The notes beneath the pieces were generated by a model. It did no database searches. It had not been told where the DNA came from and saw only the letters and a list, made by a program, of their open reading frames with translations. From Thermasporomyces sp040195635 (GTDB lineage Bacteria > Actinomycetota > Actinomycetes > Propionibacteriales > Actinopolymorphaceae): a DNA stretch of 64,000 nucleotides. Below are positions 59,940-64,000 of the stretch, piece by piece. The first letter of the stretch is position 1, and each line of letters starts with the position of its first letter. The DNA is taken from positions 1-64,000 of the forward strand of contig NZ_JBEFTX010000023.1 in assembly GCF_040195635.1 (NCBI RefSeq), in the 5' to 3' direction. A program made the translations under genes and the position numbers.

Positions 59940-59991
59940 AATAGCGCCAGATACGCCGACAAACCTTCACGATCACGATCATGATCACGGG
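59925..59991. repeat. Palindromic intergenic element, copy C
   Basis: Runs from CCATGACCATGAAGGAATAG through a core with ATACGCCGACAAA to CACGATCACGATCATGATCA then CGGG. In reverse complement it aligns with copy D over its whole length, including the core GGCGTAT and CTTCCTTCATG-type end. Confidence 0.8.
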
Positions 59992-60067
59992 CGGGCCGCC
60001 GATCAGGAGCGGCGCGGCGGAGGGCATCGGGGGCAGCGCGGCGGAGGGGATCGGGGACACTGACCGC

Positions 60068-61000
60068 GTGCCGGAACGAACCACTGAACGTGTACGCACC
60101 CTGATCACCGACCAGCCGGTCGATCCAGCGCTGACGCTCGCCGGGTTGCGGCGGGGGTCCGGCGACCCGGTGCACCGGTGTACGCCCGACGGGGCGGTGT
60201 GGCGCGGCACCCGGACACCGGACGGGCCGGCCTCGGTCCGCATCGCGGCGGACCCGGGGCGCGCCGCGGTCGAGGCGCGGGCATGGGGACCCGGCGCGAC
60301 CTGGGTCCTCGACCGACTGCCGGCGCTGGTCGGCGCGGAGGACGACCCGAGCGGGTTCGAGCCCGGCCTTCCGCTGGTCGCGACACTGGCGAAACGCTTC
60401 GCCGGATGGCGGGTGTGCCGCACCGGGCGGGTTTTCGAGGCGCTCATGCCTGCGGTCCTCGAGCAGAAGGTCACGTCGAAGGAGGCGTGGCGGTCCTGGC
60501 GGGAGCTGGTGTGGAGGTTCGGCGAGCCTGCGCCCGGGCCAGGCCCGGCACCGGTCACTCTCCGGGTGCCGCCCGACGCGGCGACCTTGGCGGCCTTACC
60601 GTCGTGGGAGTGGCACCGCGCCGGTGTGGGGCCACACCGCATGCGGACCCTCGTCCGGTGCGCCCTGCTCGCGGAAACGCTCGAGCGGACCCTGGATCTC
60701 CCGCCCGCAGAGGTCGAACGCGCGTTCCGCACCATCCCGGGCGTCGGACCGTGGACCGTCGCGGAGGTGCTTCAGCGGGCGCACGGGTGTCCCGACGCGG
60801 TGTCGGTCGGCGACTTCCACCTGGCCAAGGCCGTAGGGTGGGCGCTGGCCGGCCGGCCGTACGACGACGAGACCATGCTGACGGTCCTCGCCCGCTGGCC
60901 TGGTCACCGCTACCGGGTCACCCGGTTGATCGAACTCGCCGGAATCATGCTTCCGCGGCGCGGCCCTCGCTTCGCCCTCCGCGACTACCGCACCCTCTGA
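60068..61000 (+). CDS. DNA-3-methyladenine glycosylase II-like (AlkA/HhH-GPD)
   Basis: 310 aa from GTG 60068. The HhH-GPD fold is seen in the C-terminal half: LEQKVTSKEAWRSWRELVWR, hairpin-helix-hairpin IPGVGPWTVAEVLQRAHG, then DAVSVGDFHLAKAVGWALAG with the catalytic Asp (GDFHL). The N-terminal ~110 residues form the AlkA-like beta domain. Removes alkylated bases. GACACT 6 nt before the start may be a -10 box. No adaptation (ada) genes are near. Confidence 0.88.
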   Translation: MPERTTERVRTLITDQPVDPALTLAGLRRGSGDPVHRCTPDGAVWRGTRTPDGPASVRIAADPGRAAVEARAWGPGATWVLDRLPALVGAEDDPSGFEPGLPLVATLAKRFAGWRVCRTGRVFEALMPAVLEQKVTSKEAWRSWRELVWRFGEPAPGPGPAPVTLRVPPDAATLAALPSWEWHRAGVGPHRMRTLVRCALLAETLERTLDLPPAEVERAFRTIPGVGPWTVAEVLQRAHGCPDAVSVGDFHLAKAVGWALAGRPYDDETMLTVLARWPGHRYRVTRLIELAGIMLPRRGPRFALRDYRTL

Positions 61001-61002
61001 CC

Positions 61003-61068
61003 ACGTGATCATGATCGTGATCATGATCAGTTTTGCGGCGTATAGACGACTTCCTTCATGATCATGGG
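61003..61068. repeat. Palindromic intergenic element, copy D
   Basis: Starts ACGTGATCATGATCGTGATC, core AGTTTTGCGGCGTATAGACG, ends TTCCTTCATGATCATGG. It lies between the convergent DNA glycosylase and fbiB genes, starting 3 bp after the glycosylase stop, and could also serve as a terminator. Confidence 0.8.
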
Positions 61069-61133
61069 CCGGCGCGGCGGGCCCGCGGGAGGGCGCGGCG
61101 TGCCCACGTGAGAACAGGCCGCGTTCCCTCCCC

Positions 61134-62450
61134 CTATGGAAGTGCGGCGCCGATGGCGAGCATGCCGACGGTCTCAACGTCGGCGGGAAGGATCGACCGG
61201 ACGAGCGACGAACCGAACCGCTCGGCGGGGATCCAGGCCGAACCCACTCCCTCGACCGCACACGCCAGTGCCAGCCGCTCGCGGATCCCGCCCAGTGCGA
61301 GGAGGGCCGCGGTACGACCGGCCGATTCGTGCGTACGGACGTACACCACGGCGACGTACGCCACCGACGTCGGTAGGCCGACCGCGTCGAGCAGGGGTTT
61401 GCGGACCTCCGCGTCGTCGACCTCCGCCAGCCCCCAGGCACGCGTACGGGAAGCGCCCCGCCCGGTGGGGACACGGAGCACGGCGACCGCCTGGCGTACG
61501 GCATCGACGTCGACCGGTGCGTCGGCGAGCCTGTCTGGGAGCGCGTCTGCGAGCCCGCCTGTGAGCCCGTCTGTGAGCCCGTCTGTGAGCCTGGCCGGGC
61601 GCCCGTCTGCGAGCCTGTCTGCGATTCCCACTGCGAGCCCGTCATCGAGCCCGTCGCGCGGGCGGGAACGCACAGCCTCCCGGCCGGCCTCCCGGGTGCC
61701 GAGCCGGAACATGTCCTCCTCGGCCGTACGCACGAGAGCCCGCACCCCCGGCCCGTCCTCCTCCGTCACCAGCGCAGCGAGCCCGCGGATGATCGCCACC
61801 GGCACCTGCGCGATCTTGCCCTTCACGAGCTCGGCGGCACCGGCCAGCTCGTCGCCGTGCGCGGGTGCGGTGACGGCGAGTTCGTTGCCATGGGCGTCGT
61901 GCCGGCCGCGGTGGCTGTCGATGACGCGGACGCCGGCGGCGCCGATCGCGAGGTCGGTCTGACCCAACCGCCACGGGCGCCCGAACGTGTCGGTGATGAG
62001 CACCCCGACCGTGACGCCGAGGCGTTCGGACAGCGCGGTACGCAGGGCACGCGCCGAGCCGTCCGGGTCGACGGGCAGGAGGAGCACGCTCCCGGCCGCG
62101 ACGTTGGACGCGTCGACGCCGGCGGCCGCCATGACGAACCCGTGCCGGGTCTCGACGATCCGCATCGCTCCGCGTTCGGCGACGACCCGCACGGTCTCGG
62201 CGCGGATGGCGTCGGCCCGCATCGCCGCGACCTGCAGCGGATCGACTGCCGCGCCGTCGGCCGCCGCGATGGTCCGGTCCTCGGCCTTGCTCACGATCTT
62301 GCTCGACACCACCACGATGTCGTGGTCGCGCAGGTCGACCGTGTGGGCGGCGATGAGCCCGGCCAGATCCGCACCAGCCTCGACCTCTGGCATCCCGAGG
62401 ACCGGCCGGATCACCACCTCGCCCTGGTGCGCGCCGGCGCCGGAGCTCAC
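61134..62450 (-). CDS. fbiB: Coenzyme F420:L-glutamate ligase FbiB-like with a shortened C-terminal domain
   Basis: 438 aa. N-terminal CofE domain: GMPEVEAGADLAGLIAAHTV, DIVVVSSKIVSKAEDRTIAA, RIVETRHGFVMAAAGVDASN, VGVLITDTFGRPWRLGQTDL and AIGAAGVRVIDSHRGRHDAH. It adds glutamates to F420-0. The nitroreductase-like C-domain of FbiB is about 200 aa; here only ~125 aa remain, keeping LALACAVEGVGSAWIP and VGMLAIG, after a repeat-encoded linker (residues ~258-312). GTG 62450 overlaps the fbiA stop (GTGA), so the two are coupled. Whether the reduction of dehydro-F420 by this domain survives is uncertain. Confidence 0.88.
   Translation of the reverse strand: MSSGAGAHQGEVVIRPVLGMPEVEAGADLAGLIAAHTVDLRDHDIVVVSSKIVSKAEDRTIAAADGAAVDPLQVAAMRADAIRAETVRVVAERGAMRIVETRHGFVMAAAGVDASNVAAGSVLLLPVDPDGSARALRTALSERLGVTVGVLITDTFGRPWRLGQTDLAIGAAGVRVIDSHRGRHDAHGNELAVTAPAHGDELAGAAELVKGKIAQVPVAIIRGLAALVTEEDGPGVRALVRTAEEDMFRLGTREAGREAVRSRPRDGLDDGLAVGIADRLADGRPARLTDGLTDGLTGGLADALPDRLADAPVDVDAVRQAVAVLRVPTGRGASRTRAWGLAEVDDAEVRKPLLDAVGLPTSVAYVAVVYVRTHESAGRTAALLALGGIRERLALACAVEGVGSAWIPAERFGSSLVRSILPADVETVGMLAIGAALP
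61525..61655 (-). repeat. 12-bp repeat array inside fbiB
   Basis: Variants of GTCTGTGAGCCC and GTCTGCGAGCCT are repeated about ten times in frame. On the coding strand they give Asp-Gly-Leu-Thr/Ala runs (D-G-L-T-D-G-L-T-G-G-L-A-D). They lie exactly at the junction between the two FbiB domains. Confidence 0.85.
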
Positions 62451-63424
62451 CGGCGTACCTCTTCGGCGAGGTCGAGCGTGGCCCGCGCCATCGCTGCGGC
62501 GGCCGGCACGTCGGTCATCAGCAGCGGGAGCGCGCGGGCGGCGATCCCGGCCTGCTCGATCCGGGGGACCGCATCGGCGTCGCGTTCGTCGACCAGCCAC
62601 CCGTCGAGGAGGCCGCCCGAACGCCGGCCACCGAAGTGCATGGCGACGCCCGCCGCGGAGGTGTCGACGCCGATCGCCGGCAGCAGCTTGTCGGCCATCC
62701 CGCGTACCGGCGCACCGCCCACGATCGGCGACAACCCGACTACCGGCGCCGGAGCGGCGAGGACAGCATCCCGAACACCCGGCACGGCGAGGATGGGCCC
62801 GATGCTCACGACCGGGTTCGACGGCGGCAGCAGCAGCAGGTCGGCCGAACCGATGGCGTCGAGGACCCCGGGTGCCGGCTCCGACGTCTCGATCCCGTCG
62901 AACCACACATCGACGACCGGCAGCTCGGCGTGGTGGCGTACCCAGTACTCCTGGAAGTGCAGCCGCCGCCGCCCGTCCGGTTGGTCGGGATCCTCGACGA
63001 CCACGTGGGTCTCGACCCGCTGGTCGGTCATCGGCACGAGCCGGACCGGAAGGTTCCAGCGCGCCGTGAGCGCCGCCGTGGCCTCCGAGAGCGTCCGGCC
63101 CTCGTCCAGGAGGGCGGTCCGCACCAGGTGGGTGCCGATGTCGCGGTCACCCAGGCCGAACCACGACGGCGTGGCGTCGTACGCCTGGATCTCGGCGAGC
63201 GCGTTCCAGGACTCGTCGGCGCGGCCCCAGCCCTTCGCCTCGTCGTTGCCGCCGCCGAGGGTGTACATCACGGTGTCGAGGTCGGGCGAGACCCGCAGAC
63301 CGTAGAGAGTGAGATCGTCGCCGGTGTTGCCGATGACGGTGATCTCGGCTTCGGGTGCCTGGGCGATGAGACCGCGGAGGAAGCGCGCAGCTCCGATGCC
63401 GCCGGCCAGAACGGTGATCCGCAC
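62447..63424 (-). CDS. fbiA: 2-Phospho-L-lactate transferase (F420 biosynthesis)
   Basis: 325 aa from GTG 63424. CofD/FbiA family: VRITVLAGGIGAARFLRGLI, TVIGNTGDDLTLYGLRVSPD, LDTVMYTLGGGNDEAKGWGR, LGDRDIGTHLVRTALLDEG, LLPPSNPVVSIGPILAVPGV, IVGGAPVRGMADKLL. Transfers the phospho-lactyl (or phosphoenolpyruvyl) group to Fo, forming (dehydro) F420-0. Overlaps fbiB by 4 nt. CACACT 7 nt before the start may be a weak -10 box. Matches Rv3261. Confidence 0.95.
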   Translation of the reverse strand: MRITVLAGGIGAARFLRGLIAQAPEAEITVIGNTGDDLTLYGLRVSPDLDTVMYTLGGGNDEAKGWGRADESWNALAEIQAYDATPSWFGLGDRDIGTHLVRTALLDEGRTLSEATAALTARWNLPVRLVPMTDQRVETHVVVEDPDQPDGRRRLHFQEYWVRHHAELPVVDVWFDGIETSEPAPGVLDAIGSADLLLLPPSNPVVSIGPILAVPGVRDAVLAAPAPVVGLSPIVGGAPVRGMADKLLPAIGVDTSAAGVAMHFGGRRSGGLLDGWLVDERDADAVPRIEQAGIAARALPLLMTDVPAAAAMARATLDLAEEVRR

Positions 63425-63584
63425 GCAGACCAGTGTGCCCCCTCCCGCCAACTCGCCGGCAGCCGCCAGATCGTCCCTTCGACCCACACCTCCTGGCCGG
63501 AGCCGTGGCGGGGGGCATGGCTGCGGGAACGTGTCCGATGTGGAAGGCTTCCGTGCGACATCACCACCATGAGGGGGTAGCACC

Positions 63585-64000
63585 GTGGTTTCGGAGACAA
63601 CCAAGCCCCAACGCGAGCTGTTCGCGTGGGTGCTTGTAGGCGCCGGTGTGGTTCTGGGCGTCGTGGCCGTCCTGCTTCTGGTCGGCGACGGCGAGTTCAC
63701 GCTGAAGGCGTTCAGCTTCCAGGATCGCTTCGTCTCGCCGGTCCTCGTCGGGATGCTCGTCCTCGCGGTCGTCCTCGTCACCCACGTCGGCGAACCGACC
63801 CCCAACGCGCGCGTCCTCACCCTGATCGTGCTGGTGACGCTCATCGTCATGGGCCTCCTCGGCGTGGTGATGTGGGCCTCGGCGCTCGGCGTCGACAGCT
63901 CCATCAACGAATCCGCCGGACCGTTCGGCAAGTGGTCGCGTTTCGGGCAGCAGGTCGCCTATCTCGCGGTGCTGGGTGGGGCACTGCTGTTCGTCATCTC
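63585..64000 (+). CDS. Membrane protein, N-terminal part (3' cut by the window end)
   Basis: 138 codons visible, open to the last base. GTG 63585 with GAGGGGG upstream. Short hydrophilic N-terminus, then hydrophobic spans FAWVLVGAGVVLGVVAVLLL, VLVGMLVLAVVLVTHVG, VLTLIVLVTLIVMGLLGVVM and YLAVLGGALLFVI: probably four helices, with a possible helix pairing around W-A-S-A-L-G-V. I do not recognise the family. It is divergent from fbiA. Confidence 0.65.
   Translation, partial: MVSETTKPQRELFAWVLVGAGVVLGVVAVLLLVGDGEFTLKAFSFQDRFVSPVLVGMLVLAVVLVTHVGEPTPNARVLTLIVLVTLIVMGLLGVVMWASALGVDSSINESAGPFGKWSRFGQQVAYLAVLGGALLFVI

Larger units (their letters stand above)
59721..60067. other. Repeat-rich divergent intergenic region
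   Basis: 347 bp between the DUF3105 and DNA glycosylase genes with no gene. It contains ~35-bp tandem repeats (59845-59939) followed directly by palindromic element copy C. Open frames here are read through the repeats and are not credible. Confidence 0.6.

Overview
The window is chromosomal DNA from a high-GC Gram-positive actinobacterium. Evidence: strong G/C third-position bias, many GTG starts, abundant GTAC-type words, the F420 genes fbiA/fbiB, acyl-CoA carboxylase beta/epsilon genes, LytR-CpsA-Psr (LCP) proteins, a DUF222/HNH tail, and many genes with a TAnnnT hexamer 6-8 nt before the start codon (leaderless pattern). The L-fucose genes and the gene style fit Propionibacteriales (Actinopolymorpha/Kribbella/Nocardioides-like), but that level of placement is inference.

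The backbone matches a conserved actinobacterial block known from Mycobacterium tuberculosis (Rv3282 to Rv3261), in the same order: maf (3.2 kb), accE5-accD5 (10.6-12.7), birA and a PH-domain protein (18.9-20.4), GtrA (24.8), purK-purE (27.9-29.6), a fadE25-like acyl-CoA dehydrogenase (32.3), LCP proteins (34.6-37.9), a TIGR03089 protein (56.8), manC (57.8) and fbiB-fbiA (61.1-63.4). Lineage-specific blocks sit between these markers.

Region by region. 0-3.2 kb: tail of a DUF222/HNH gene, then a three-gene sugar-acid catabolic set (TIM-barrel isomerase, FAH hydrolase, SDR dehydrogenase) that fits diketo-hydrolase catabolism of a deoxy-sugar; an alpha-L-fucosidase lies at 16.9 kb. 3.2-10.5 kb: maf, an ADP-ribosylglycohydrolase, an AraC regulator, metE under a cobalamin riboswitch, and an Nramp-like transporter without the canonical metal motifs. 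10.6-22.2 kb: carboxylase subunits, ppc, a frameshifted prenyltransferase-like gene, the fucosidase, a decayed DUF559/AbiEi-like gene, birA, and an enoyl-CoA hydratase/HMG-CoA lyase pair (leucine catabolism). 22.2-33.5 kb: lipoprotein, two-component system, GtrA, a kinase, folE, a Cys-rich HTH regulator, purK-purE, small redox and CoA-binding proteins, UDP-sugar dehydrogenase and acyl-CoA dehydrogenase.

33.7-51.6 kb is the cell-envelope region: a phosphotriesterase-like gene coupled to an LCP protein with a long tyrosine-periodic tail, a second LCP, glycosyltransferases, and a tightly overlapping minus-strand operon. That operon encodes a DUF5941-like/CDP-alcohol transferase fusion, a cytidylyltransferase-like protein, a glycerol-1-phosphate dehydrogenase-like protein, a second CDP-alcohol transferase, a glycosyltransferase and two Wzm/Wzt-type ABC exporters. 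It looks like a complete pathway for an uncharacterised phospho-polyol envelope glycolipid or polymer. One ATPase gene is a mosaic of two codon-usage types, and a decayed fragment of the same type lies between the two exporters.

51.6-64 kb: acetoacetyl-CoA synthetase, an MlrC-like peptidase, a SpoIID-like wall protein, TIGR03089, manC, a DUF3105 protein, an AlkA-type glycosylase, F420 genes and the start of a membrane protein cut by the window end.

Three full copies and one partial copy of a ~66-bp palindromic element built on GATCATGATC lie between genes. Several minisatellites occur too. No tRNA, rRNA, CRISPR array, transposase or prophage gene was seen.
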